Assembly (NCBI GenBank): GCA_031553655.1
Contig: JAVBLG010000079.1
Location: 1 to 48,363, forward strand
Source of the DNA: JAVBLG01 sp031553655
Lineage (GTDB): Bacteria > Desulfobacterota > Desulfovibrionia > Desulfovibrionales > Desulfovibrionaceae
Direction: 5' to 3'
DNA: 48,363 nt
Below, in pieces: positions 8,246-15,410 of the stretch. The notes under the pieces are model-generated. The model was not told the DNA's origin and did not search any database. It saw only the letters and a list, made by a program, of their open reading frames with translations. Each line of letters starts with the position of its first letter. The stretch's first letter is position 1. Made by a program: the position numbers and the translations under genes.

Positions 8246-8912
8246 GTAAAACCCCTGAGCGAAGTTCAAAGCGGCGGCTCATGCTCGCTGCCAGTTCTCG
8301 GTTATGGGAAACAACGATCAAAGTCATTCCTATCTCTCGGTTCAGCCGCGCAAGCAGCTCTCCTATGGTTTCGCCTGTTTTTTCGTCAAGATTTCCAGTT
8401 GGTTCGTCCGCCAACAGCGCCAAGGGATCCATGAGCACCGCTCTGGCAATGGCCGCCCGTTGGCGTTCGCCGCCGGAAAGGGTGGTCACCTGATGATCCT
8501 GTCGCCCGGCAAGACCCACTGTGTCCAGAAGATCACGCGCGCGGGAAAAAGCCTCGCGTTGGGGCATACCGGATATTATACCCTGCATGGCGACATTTTC
8601 AAGAGTACTGAACTCCGGCAGCAAATGATGAAATTGGAAGACAAAGCCCATCTTTCTGTTGCGCAAAGCGGCCTTTTCATCTGGAGACATCTCGGCTATG
8701 TCGCGCCCCTCGAACAACACTTGCCCGCGGGACGGACTGTCCAGAGTGCCCATAAGGTGCAGCAGAGTGGATTTGCCCGACCCTGAGGACCCCACTATGG
8801 CCAAGGATTCGCCCGGCTCAATATTCAGGTTTATGCCATTAAAAATTTCAAGCTCGCCGCCGGGAATGGAAAACGTTTTTCCCAAATCGCGTAATTCATA
8901 CAGAGGAGCCAT
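8226..8912 (-). CDS. lolD: LolD, lipoprotein-releasing ABC transporter ATPase
   Basis: Protein of 228 residues that powers release of lipoproteins from the inner membrane to LolA. It carries the Walker A GSSGSGKST, Q-loop (FVFQFHHLLPEF), signature LSGGERQRAAIARA, Walker B ALLADEPTGNLDE and H-loop VVSHNREL. The length is normal for LolD. The stop of lolC is directly before its ATG and bamA overlaps its end, so lolC, lolD and bamA form one operon. MacB or FtsE ATPases are similar, but the lolC neighbour decides the assignment. Confidence 0.95.
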   Translation of the reverse strand: MAPLYELRDLGKTFSIPGGELEIFNGINLNIEPGESLAIVGSSGSGKSTLLHLMGTLDSPSRGQVLFEGRDIAEMSPDEKAALRNRKMGFVFQFHHLLPEFSTLENVAMQGIISGMPQREAFSRARDLLDTVGLAGRQDHQVTTLSGGERQRAAIARAVLMDPLALLADEPTGNLDEKTGETIGELLARLNREIGMTLIVVSHNRELAASMSRRFELRSGVLHEISAN

Positions 8913-10151
8913 TTATTCGTACCGCAGAGCTTTGGCCGGCTCAAGCCCGGCCGCCTGGCGCGCCGGATAGATGGTTGCCAAAAAACACAGCAGCATGGCG
9001 CTTCCCCCAACAATAAGCAGGTCCGACCCTGTCAGAATGACCGGCAGATGGTCCAACGTGTAAACACCCTTGGGCAGTTTAATAAATTGATATTTTTTCA
9101 ATAAAATTGCAAGCCCGATTCCCAGAACATAGCCCAAAGTAGTGCCAACCGCACCTATAATCACGCCTTGCAACATGAAAATTCGTCTGATCATGCCTCT
9201 GGTGGCGCCCATGGACATAAGAATGGCTATATCCCTCGTCTTTTCCATTACCAACATAACCAGAGTGGTGACAATGGAAAAAGAGCCGATCAGCACCACC
9301 ATGGCCAGTAAAATGAACATACCGAACTTTTCCAGTTTCAGAGCCGCAAACAAATTGGCGTTCATGTCCATCCAGTTGCGCACATAATAGGGCGGCCCAA
9401 GCTCGGAAGTGAGGCGCGACGAAATTTTGTCGGCTTCGTACACATCGCTCACGGTTAGTTCAATGCCCGAAATTCTGCCGGGCGGAAGGCCCAGCACGTC
9501 ACGTGCGGCATTAAGATTCACAAAACCCAACGATGAATCATACTCGAACATTCCGGTATTGAAAATACCCGCAACCTGAAAAGGCCTGATGCGCGGAGAA
9601 AAACCCGAAGTGCTCTTCTGCCCCGAGGGGGAAAGCAGGTTAACCTGACTGCCCACGCGCAGGCCCAGACGTTTGGCCAGTTCGTTCCCTACAATAAGAC
9701 CGGGGGGGTCCTGCCCGCCAGCTAAACCGGCCATGCTGCCCTCGGTGAGCTTGTTCAGCATGGTGATAACCTCGGGAGCAGTTTCGGGGTCTATGCCGCG
9801 CAGTACCAGCCCCTTCACCCCGGCCGCCCCGGAAAGCATCACTTCAGTATATAAAAACGGGGTGGCCGCAGTCACTCCAGGGCTTTGCCGTGCAATATCC
9901 ATGATATTTTTGTGATGATCAAGGGCACTGGCCATATGCGACATGATAATGACATGGGCATTGGCCCCCAATATTTTGTCTCTGATATCCGTGGAAAAGC
10001 CGTTATATACGCCTAGCACGACAACCAAAGCTCCCACTCCAAGGGCAACCCCCAGAATGGACATTATGGATATTAAGTAAATAAAAGTCTGTTTACCGCG
10101 AAAAAACAAATATTTTCTGGCTATGAACAGCTCAAATTGCATAAAGGCCAT
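8913..10151 (-). CDS. lolC: LolC/LolE-type lipoprotein-releasing permease
   Basis: Protein of 412 residues with the LolC/E layout: one transmembrane helix near the N terminus (about 24-47), a large periplasmic MacB-like domain (about 50-265) and three C-terminal helices of the FtsX family (about 270-400). The start FELFIARKYLFFRGKQTFIYLIS is diagnostic of the family. With only one permease gene beside lolD, the complex is probably a homodimer (the LolF type), as in many non-enteric bacteria. The ATG at 10151 has GGAG 11 bases upstream; a GTG at 10160 and an ATG at 10142 are alternatives. An 18-bp tandem repeat lies between it and lysS. Confidence 0.92.
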   Translation of the reverse strand: MAFMQFELFIARKYLFFRGKQTFIYLISIMSILGVALGVGALVVVLGVYNGFSTDIRDKILGANAHVIIMSHMASALDHHKNIMDIARQSPGVTAATPFLYTEVMLSGAAGVKGLVLRGIDPETAPEVITMLNKLTEGSMAGLAGGQDPPGLIVGNELAKRLGLRVGSQVNLLSPSGQKSTSGFSPRIRPFQVAGIFNTGMFEYDSSLGFVNLNAARDVLGLPPGRISGIELTVSDVYEADKISSRLTSELGPPYYVRNWMDMNANLFAALKLEKFGMFILLAMVVLIGSFSIVTTLVMLVMEKTRDIAILMSMGATRGMIRRIFMLQGVIIGAVGTTLGYVLGIGLAILLKKYQFIKLPKGVYTLDHLPVILTGSDLLIVGGSAMLLCFLATIYPARQAAGLEPAKALRYE

Positions 10152-10212
10152 TTGTTTCACAACTCCAAAAACACATAACAGATCATTTCACCCTTGAAAT
10201 GCTCCATTATCT

Positions 10213-10320
10213 GAAGCTATTTTTAAACCCGAAGCTATTTTTAAACCTGAAGCTATTTTTAAACCTGAAGCTATTTTTAAACCTGAAGCTATTTTTAAAC
10301 CTGAAGCTATTTTTAAACCT
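10213..10320. repeat. 18-bp minisatellite, six copies
   Basis: Six perfect or near-perfect head-to-tail copies of GAAGCTATTTTTAAACCT (the first ends in CCC), then a decayed part-copy (GAGGCTGCTTC) from 10321. The array fills most of the 190-bp gap between the end of lysS and the start of lolC. Read on the plus strand it would encode repeated LFLNLK, but nothing suggests that it is translated. Copy number could vary between strains and change the distance between the two genes. Confidence 0.95.
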
Positions 10321-10344
10321 GAGGCTGCTTCACCCTGCGCTCGG

Positions 10345-11925
10345 TTATATTTCCGGTTTGAGCAGGGGGAACAGGATTACTTCGCGTATGGAGGGCGAAT
10401 CAGTCAAAAGCATTACCATGCGGTCTATGCCAATCCCCTCGCCGGCGGTGGGCGGCATACCGTATTCCAGAGCGCGCAGATAATCTTCGTCCATACCGTG
10501 AGCCTCGTCGTCTCCGGCTTCCTTTTCGCGCACCTGCGCCTCAAAGCGCAGACGCTGATCCACAGGGTCGTTCAATTCGGAAAAGGCATTGGCCATTTCA
10601 CGACCAGTCATGAAAAGCTCAAAACGATCAGTCACTTCGGGATTTTTGTCGTTCCGCCGCGACAAAGGCGATATTTCCGTGGGGTAGTGATAAATAAAAT
10701 GCGGTTGAACAAGTTTGGGTTCCACATCAAGGTCAAAGAGCTTGGCTTGAAGCTTGGCCAGGCTTTCCTTGCTGGAAGCCTTTTCACCGCGTTCACGGAT
10801 ATACGACTGCACCTTGGCATAGTCACTGTAAAAGCTCGGGCTGTGCCCGCCAATGGTTTCCAGTGACTCGTAAAAAGTTACGCGCTTCCAACCGGAGGAA
10901 AGATCCACCTCTTTACCCTGGTAGGTTATTGTGGTGGAACCGCATACAGCCTTGGCGATATGTCCGAAAATACGCTCGGTCAAATCCATGAGGTCTTCAA
11001 AATTGGCATAGGCCCAGTAGAATTCGCACATGGTGAATTCCGGATTGTGCCGCGCCGAGATGCCTTCGTTACGAAAATTTCGGTTGAGCTCAAAGACTTT
11101 TTCCAACCCTCCAACAACCAGGCGCTTCAGATACAACTCCGGGGCGATACGCATGTAGAGCTGCATGTCCAGGGCATTATGATGGGTCATGAAGGGTTTG
11201 GCCGTAGCCCCGCCAGGCATGGCCTGCATCATTGGAGTTTCAACTTCCAGAAAGCCGTTCAGCTCCATAAAATTACGGAGCTCGCGCACAATCTGGCTGC
11301 GTTTCAAAAAAATGTCCTTGGTGCGGGGAGTGACCAGCAGGTCCACATAACGCTGGCGATAACGAGTTTCCATATCTTTCAGCCCGTGATATTTTTCGGG
11401 CAGGGGTCGCATGGAACGCGTGAGCAAGCGCACTTCGGAACAGGAAAGGGTAAGCTCGCCGGTTTTGGTACGGAAAAGCTTGCCGCTGACCCCCAGGATG
11501 TCGCCTATGTCGTATTTTTTGAAAAAAGCATATTGCTCGTCGCCAAGGGTCTCTTTGGCGGCATAGCACTGAATGCGCCCGCTCTGATCCATCAAATGGA
11601 AAAAGGTTACCTTGCCGAAAGAACGCAGGGACATAACCCTGCCGGCAATAGTGAACTCGTCGGCGCAGTCCTGAAGCTCTTCCACACCAAAGGCCTCATA
11701 CTTGGAGGCAATTGAGGCAATCTCGTTCTTTTTCCTGAAATCATTAGGAAAAAGAGGTACCGAGGCATCCAAGAGCTCACACGATTTGGCCACGCGGTTT
11801 TTGACTACTTCGTTCAAATCGTCGCGTTCGGCAAAACTTTCAAGCATGGGCATGAAATAATCAACATGCGCGGACTTGACCCCAAGCTTAATAACCTTTT
11901 TACCCTTCTTCGCCCTGTCTTCCAC
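10345..11925 (-). CDS. lysS: Lysyl-tRNA synthetase, class II
   Basis: Enzyme of 526 residues that charges tRNA-Lys. The OB-fold anticodon-binding domain is about 85-190 (FTIAGRVMSLRSFGKVTFFH). The class II catalytic domain follows, with motif 1 GFLEVETPMMQ, motif 2 FRNEGISARHNPEFTMCEFY and motif 3 GIGIDRMVMLL near the C terminus. The length is slightly above the usual 500 because of an extra N-terminal helical region of about 60 residues. The start is a GTG with AGGAG 7 bases upstream. It is the first gene of the lysS-lolC-lolD-bamA direction, though the minisatellite may separate it from lolC. Confidence 0.97.
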   Translation of the reverse strand: MEDRAKKGKKVIKLGVKSAHVDYFMPMLESFAERDDLNEVVKNRVAKSCELLDASVPLFPNDFRKKNEIASIASKYEAFGVEELQDCADEFTIAGRVMSLRSFGKVTFFHLMDQSGRIQCYAAKETLGDEQYAFFKKYDIGDILGVSGKLFRTKTGELTLSCSEVRLLTRSMRPLPEKYHGLKDMETRYRQRYVDLLVTPRTKDIFLKRSQIVRELRNFMELNGFLEVETPMMQAMPGGATAKPFMTHHNALDMQLYMRIAPELYLKRLVVGGLEKVFELNRNFRNEGISARHNPEFTMCEFYWAYANFEDLMDLTERIFGHIAKAVCGSTTITYQGKEVDLSSGWKRVTFYESLETIGGHSPSFYSDYAKVQSYIRERGEKASSKESLAKLQAKLFDLDVEPKLVQPHFIYHYPTEISPLSRRNDKNPEVTDRFELFMTGREMANAFSELNDPVDQRLRFEAQVREKEAGDDEAHGMDEDYLRALEYGMPPTAGEGIGIDRMVMLLTDSPSIREVILFPLLKPEI

Positions 11926-11941
11926 CGGGACTCTCCTGCAG

Positions 11942-11955
11942 TGAACATATGTTCA
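11942..11955. promoter_or_regulatory. 14-bp perfect palindrome upstream of lysS
   Basis: TGAACATATGTTCA is a perfect palindrome only 16 bp from the lysS start codon, just before its ribosome-binding site. Its core GAAC-N4-GTTC is the same as the LexA box known from Gram-positive bacteria. Whether a repressor binds here in this organism is unknown. Confidence 0.35.
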
Positions 11956-12172
11956 GAATAACGTTCAGCGTAAACTTACTGCCTATGCCAATAGCGCCGG
12001 AACGTCAATAGCATCTCTAGAAAACCAGGACGTTTTCCCTTGCTCTCCAAGGGAAGAATGTAAAAAAACAATTTGCCGTCGAGTTCAGGAGCAGTTTCCA
12101 GATAGCGGATTTTGATTCAAGGGCAAGGAAAGCGGGCCTTTTACTCTTATGGTACTCGACCGGAGCAAAAAA
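11956..12172. other. Intergenic DNA before lysS, no gene seen
   Basis: No ORF with a ribosome-binding site is visible. It should contain the lysS promoter on the minus strand. A small perfect hairpin TTCCCTTG-CTCTC-CAAGGGAA lies near 12036-12056. The rest is unremarkable up to the family B repeat that begins at 12173. Confidence 0.4.
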
Positions 12173-12276
12173 CTTAAAACCGACGGCAGTCACGCGGCAT
12201 GCCGCGCCTTTGAGACGCCACGCCGCGCCGGTCGGGCTTTGCCCGCCGGCATGCGATGCGGCGTTGTGCTGCGGAT
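12173..12276 (+). repeat. Dispersed palindromic repeat, family B, copy 1
   Basis: A 104-bp GC-rich element starting CTTAAAACCGACGGCAGTC and ending GCTGCGGAT. Internal palindromes include CGCGGCATGCCGCG and GGGCTTTGCCC. The same sequence, with scattered differences, occurs at 32049-32152 and in part at 48317-48363. This copy lies just past the 3' end of the cytochrome c peroxidase gene. Confidence 0.9.
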
Positions 12277-12299
12277 AAATGACGCATTTGGAGGGGGCT

Positions 12300-13688
12300 C
12301 TAGCGTGCTATAGGCTTTCCCTCGACCGCCGCTCCCCGGAATGTTCCGGTAAGTGTGCGCAAAAAAGCCGTAATCAGGCCGCGATCGGTGTCGGATATTT
12401 CCGTTCCGCAAAGATACACGCCCATCACGCGCACGGCCTCGTCCAAAGTAACTACTGTTCCGTCGTGCATATAGGGCCAGGTCAGTTCCACATTGCGCAG
12501 ATTGGGCACCTTGAATTTGTGGCGATCTTCAAGCTTTCCGGTAAAAGATTTCAGCCCCTCGTCTGAACCAAGAGGAAAGCCCCGATCTGAAAAATAGCCT
12601 CCTTTAAGATCCATATATTCAAAAGATTGCCCACCAACGGATTTACCCATATGACATGTGACACATTTGTGGGTTTTGAAGCGCTGGTAGCCTTCGAGTT
12701 CGACATCGCTCAAAACTTCATCTTTGCCCTTCAGCCATTGATCAAACCGGCCGCCGGGGGTAATAAGGGTTTTTTCATATTCAAGTATGGCGGAAGCAAT
12801 AGCCTTGCCGCTGAATCCTTCAGAATAAACCGCATCAAATTCCATGCGCAATTCTTCATCATTGTTGAACCTGGAAGCAATCTTCTCCCAGTCTCTGCCA
12901 GCCATGGATGCCGGAGCGAAAGGCGGAGTGGTGGTAATATCGCACGGTTCAAGGGCACGCCCATTATAAAATTGCCTCATGTTGAACACGGCGTTCAGCA
13001 AAGTGGGCGTATTCACCTCGCCTGTTTGCTTGCGCGTGTCGGAGGGAAAGCGCTGATTGTCGGAAAAAGCTCTTTCGGGGATATGGCAGGATGCGCAGGA
13101 AACGCTTTCATCTCCGGTAAGGCGCTTGTCGTTAAAAAGTTTTTGCCCCAGCTCCGCCTTGCGCAAATTCACGGGAATAATCTCCGGAAGTGGTTGGAGC
13201 GGCTCGTTGGCCCTTGATTTGGCGGCTGTGCCCGTGGCGTAATGGGCTTCACGCGTGGCCCGCACCCAGTTCAGCATTGTTTGTTTTTCTTTGGCGGAAA
13301 TGCGGCTTGCCAAATATATGGCGCAAAATCTGGCCGGGGGCATGGCGTCGTTGGCCACGCCCCACTCCACTTTGGCCAGAGTGGCCTCGCTCACCGGCCC
13401 GGAAATGACCTCCGGCTCGAACTCGGCGTTCAAGTTCATTGCTCTGAAACCGTCTTTGTAGTCCTTTTCAATGATCGATCGGATTCCAGGCAGTTTGGCG
13501 TAAAACGGCAAATCATAGTCGCGGGTATGGCAGCCCATGCATTTTTCCCTGACTATATCCCGCACTTCGGCAAATTTTTCCAATGACGGATACCCTGCGG
13601 GCAAGGCTAGAACTTCATTGGAGCAAGAGAAGACAGCGGCTGCCGACATGAAAAACACGGCTGTGGAGAAGACGGATTTCATACGCAT
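12300..13688 (-). CDS. Tri-heme cytochrome c peroxidase
   Basis: Exported protein of 462 residues predicted to reduce hydrogen peroxide in the periplasm with electrons from a c-type cytochrome or the quinone pool. After a signal peptide (about 1-29) comes an extra N-terminal heme domain with C50-x2-C53-H54, then the two classical CcpA heme sites C198-x2-C201-H202 and C342-x2-C345-H346. The linker PPFAPASMAG fits the conserved loop between the two peroxidase hemes. Most CcpA/MauG proteins have two hemes; three hemes in about 465 residues is the layout of E. coli YhjA (Ccp), which takes electrons from quinol. ATG 13688 has GGAAGG about 9 bases upstream. Overlapping palindromes (13711-13737) sit in its promoter region. 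Confidence 0.92.
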   Translation of the reverse strand: MRMKSVFSTAVFFMSAAAVFSCSNEVLALPAGYPSLEKFAEVRDIVREKCMGCHTRDYDLPFYAKLPGIRSIIEKDYKDGFRAMNLNAEFEPEVISGPVSEATLAKVEWGVANDAMPPARFCAIYLASRISAKEKQTMLNWVRATREAHYATGTAAKSRANEPLQPLPEIIPVNLRKAELGQKLFNDKRLTGDESVSCASCHIPERAFSDNQRFPSDTRKQTGEVNTPTLLNAVFNMRQFYNGRALEPCDITTTPPFAPASMAGRDWEKIASRFNNDEELRMEFDAVYSEGFSGKAIASAILEYEKTLITPGGRFDQWLKGKDEVLSDVELEGYQRFKTHKCVTCHMGKSVGGQSFEYMDLKGGYFSDRGFPLGSDEGLKSFTGKLEDRHKFKVPNLRNVELTWPYMHDGTVVTLDEAVRVMGVYLCGTEISDTDRGLITAFLRTLTGTFRGAAVEGKPIAR

Positions 13689-13710
13689 GAGTCTTGCCTT
13701 CCGAGTAAAT

Positions 13711-13737
13711 TGTCATTGAGAGTGACAGAGTTGTCAC
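13711..13737 (-). promoter_or_regulatory. Overlapping palindromes upstream of the peroxidase gene
   Basis: Three half-sites TGTCA (13711), TGACA (13723) and TGTCA (13732) form two overlapping palindromes, TGTCA-N7-TGACA and GTGAC-N6-GTCAC. The second has the symmetry and spacing of CRP/FNR-family operators. They lie 23-49 bases upstream of the peroxidase start codon, in a gap of only 64 bp that must also hold any local promoter. Regulation by such a protein is an inference. Confidence 0.4.
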
Positions 13738-13752
13738 GAGATGATTTTCCGC

Positions 13753-14124
13753 CTACACCGTCCTTCCATTATTGAGCGCCAGCATTCCCTTGATCTGGCG
13801 GTAGGCAAACCACAACACATAACCCAGCCACATAGGATATACCAGGAATACGCCAACCATGCTCATATAAAGCAAAAAAGATCCTATGGCCAAAATTACG
13901 GCGAACAGTACGGCCATCCAGAAGGTTTTTATCTGCCAGTTCATATGACTGCGCACTATTTCGTCTTCAGAGTCGCGTTTCAGATAGTTTATGAAAACTG
14001 AAATGACAGAAGTGACTCCGCCGAAAAAAATAGACAGCGTATGCAGCACATAGCAAAGCCAGACCAGACCGTAGTCACTAATGCCTACAATTTTTGAAGA
14101 GTTGCCCGGCTGATTCTGGCTCAT
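13753..14124 (-). CDS. DUF4870-like membrane protein
   Basis: Protein of 123 residues with three or four membrane helices (about 13-45 and 63-112). The core, with INYLKRDSEDEIVRSHMNWQ between helices, matches small membrane proteins of the DUF4870 type, whose function is unknown. The ATG at 14124 is chosen because upstream codons overlap the preceding lipoprotein gene in another frame and read as low-complexity basic sequence; AGAG lies about 9 bases before it. It follows the lipoprotein gene with a one-base gap, so the two are probably co-translated. Confidence 0.75.
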   Translation of the reverse strand: MSQNQPGNSSKIVGISDYGLVWLCYVLHTLSIFFGGVTSVISVFINYLKRDSEDEIVRSHMNWQIKTFWMAVLFAVILAIGSFLLYMSMVGVFLVYPMWLGYVLWFAYRQIKGMLALNNGRTV

Positions 14125-14125
14125 T

Positions 14126-14782
14126 TTAAATGCTCTGCGGCTTTTGCTGTTCCTGAGGCTTTTGCGGGGCCTGGGGTTTTTGCGGAGCCGGGCTCTGCTG
14201 CTTGGGGGCGGCAGAATTTTTGGCCTTGGGCGCTTCCTTGGCATAGGCAGCGGCAAGAGCTTCGCTGGGGGCCTGCCCCACAACCAACCAATTGTTGTTT
14301 ACTTTAGCCAGAGAAAGCCAGCTGGTGATATTTGTGGGGGTGGTCACACGGGCCGTGGCAGCGTCGGGGCCGAGTTCCTTGACTTCGGCGGCGCGCAACG
14401 ATTCAGGAACAAAGGGGCAGTCGGGTTGCGTTGAATTGCGGCATTCCATTTGCAATTCACCGGTGGACACGCCGCGATTGAATTTGTCCACAATGTCTTT
14501 CTGCACGTCATAGACGCTGTTTACCAGATCAGATATGCCGCCCACGCCGAACATTTTGCCCAAATTGTCAATTGTGGAGAGGGCTTTATCTTCTTTGGTC
14601 ATGGAGTCGAGGCGCGCGGCAGCGTAACGAGTGGAGTCCATTTTGGCCATAAAGGCCTGGCTGTCTTTTTTGGTAAGGGCGTCGGCCATTTCATTCAGGG
14701 CTTTTTTGGGGCCGCTTTCCAGACAACCGGAAAGGAACGCGGCAAGGGCCACAAACAGTAAAAAGCAGGATATGCGTTTCAT
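14126..14782 (-). CDS. Lipoprotein of unknown function
   Basis: Protein of 218 residues with a lipoprotein signal peptide and lipobox FLSGC (C20). Residues 25-180 form a soluble domain (KKALNEMADALTKKDSQAF) resembling small NTF2-like DUF4878/DUF2939-type proteins, but I cannot assign it. The C-terminal 30 residues are a Pro/Gln/Lys tail with repeated QKPQ units, perhaps contacting peptidoglycan. The ATG at 14782 has AAGGA about 6 bases upstream. The membrane protein gene at 13753-14124 follows directly. Confidence 0.75.
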   Translation of the reverse strand: MKRISCFLLFVALAAFLSGCLESGPKKALNEMADALTKKDSQAFMAKMDSTRYAAARLDSMTKEDKALSTIDNLGKMFGVGGISDLVNSVYDVQKDIVDKFNRGVSTGELQMECRNSTQPDCPFVPESLRAAEVKELGPDAATARVTTPTNITSWLSLAKVNNNWLVVGQAPSEALAAAYAKEAPKAKNSAAPKQQSPAPQKPQAPQKPQEQQKPQSI

Positions 14783-15163
14783 TTTACGTCCTTATAGTTT
14801 TTAATCGGGTGTACCCTTTTTTACGGGCAGCCCATGTTGACGGTTTCATCATACGTAAAGAGTACGATAACAGTTTAACATTGAAATTTCAAACTGTTCA
14901 AGCACAATATACGGCAGTGCCGCTGAGCTTATAAACAAGATTTATATACATTTATTGTTATAATTAAGCTTATAATTACGATTATAAATATACTTTTTAG
15001 AAAGAAACATATTTTGATGGAAAATTAATTTTATTTCCCGCCTTATAGCATTTTGCTTTTGAAATTATCCATGACTCAAAGCTGATTTTTTCAACTCGAG
15101 TCCGATTGTCCTGCGCCGCCCTTCACCGGCGGCTCGGAATCGCATGTTATTACGGCGACTTCG
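14783..15163. other. AT-rich intergenic DNA, no gene seen
   Basis: This stretch separates the minus-strand lipoprotein gene from the 3' end of the flx operon. Bases 14875-15060 are strongly AT-rich with many TATAA-like strings and probably carry the promoter of the lipoprotein gene. A short palindrome CGTA-AAGAG-TACG lies near 14868-14880, and CCGCC-N7-GGCGG near 15117-15133. No ORF is supported. Confidence 0.4.
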
Positions 15164-15255
15164 CCGCCTAAGTTACGAACGCTACGCGTTCTGACGGCCC
15201 TACCAACGCACGGGCCGTCAGAGCATTTCGCTCATTTCATTCGCAAAACGCTCTA
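15164..15255 (-). repeat. Dispersed palindromic repeat, family A, copy 1
   Basis: A 92-bp element in minus orientation that differs at only two positions from the copy at 48205-48296. It contains three hairpins: GAGCGTTTTGCG facing CGAAATGCTC, then GACGGCCC facing GGGCCGTC, and GAACGCGTAGCGTTC. It lies beyond the terminator of the flx operon. Confidence 0.95.
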
Positions 15256-15260
15256 AAGAG

Positions 15261-15405
15261 GGCCGCGCGGGAAAAGATGAATTTTGTTCGCGGGCGCGAA
15301 AAAAATGAAACCCGAAGCGGGGGTAGAACTTCTTGCGGTTCACCCCCGCTTCGGGTTTCATTTTTGCCAAAGCCAACGGGCAAAAGTCGCTTTTCCCGCG
15401 CGGCC
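15261..15405 (-). terminator. Very large nested terminator of the hdr-flx operon
   Basis: Two nested perfect inverted repeats. The inner arms are 24 bp each (15301-15324 and 15342-15365), and four more base pairs can form across the 17-base loop. The outer arms are 16 bp each (15261-15276 and 15390-15405; GGCCGCGCGGGAAAAG). On the minus strand, which carries the operon, the inner hairpin ends in a run of seven U. It starts only 5 bases after the flxA stop codon. Confidence 0.9.
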
Positions 15406-15410
15406 GCTTG

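Noticed and set aside
10213..10320. Possible CRISPR array
   Set aside because: The 18-bp units are head to tail with no spacers, and no cas gene is in the window.
10199..10483. Plus-strand ORF encoding repeated LFLNLK
   Set aside because: It is the translation of the 18-bp minisatellite, which has no stop in this frame; there is no ribosome-binding site and it runs into antisense lysS.
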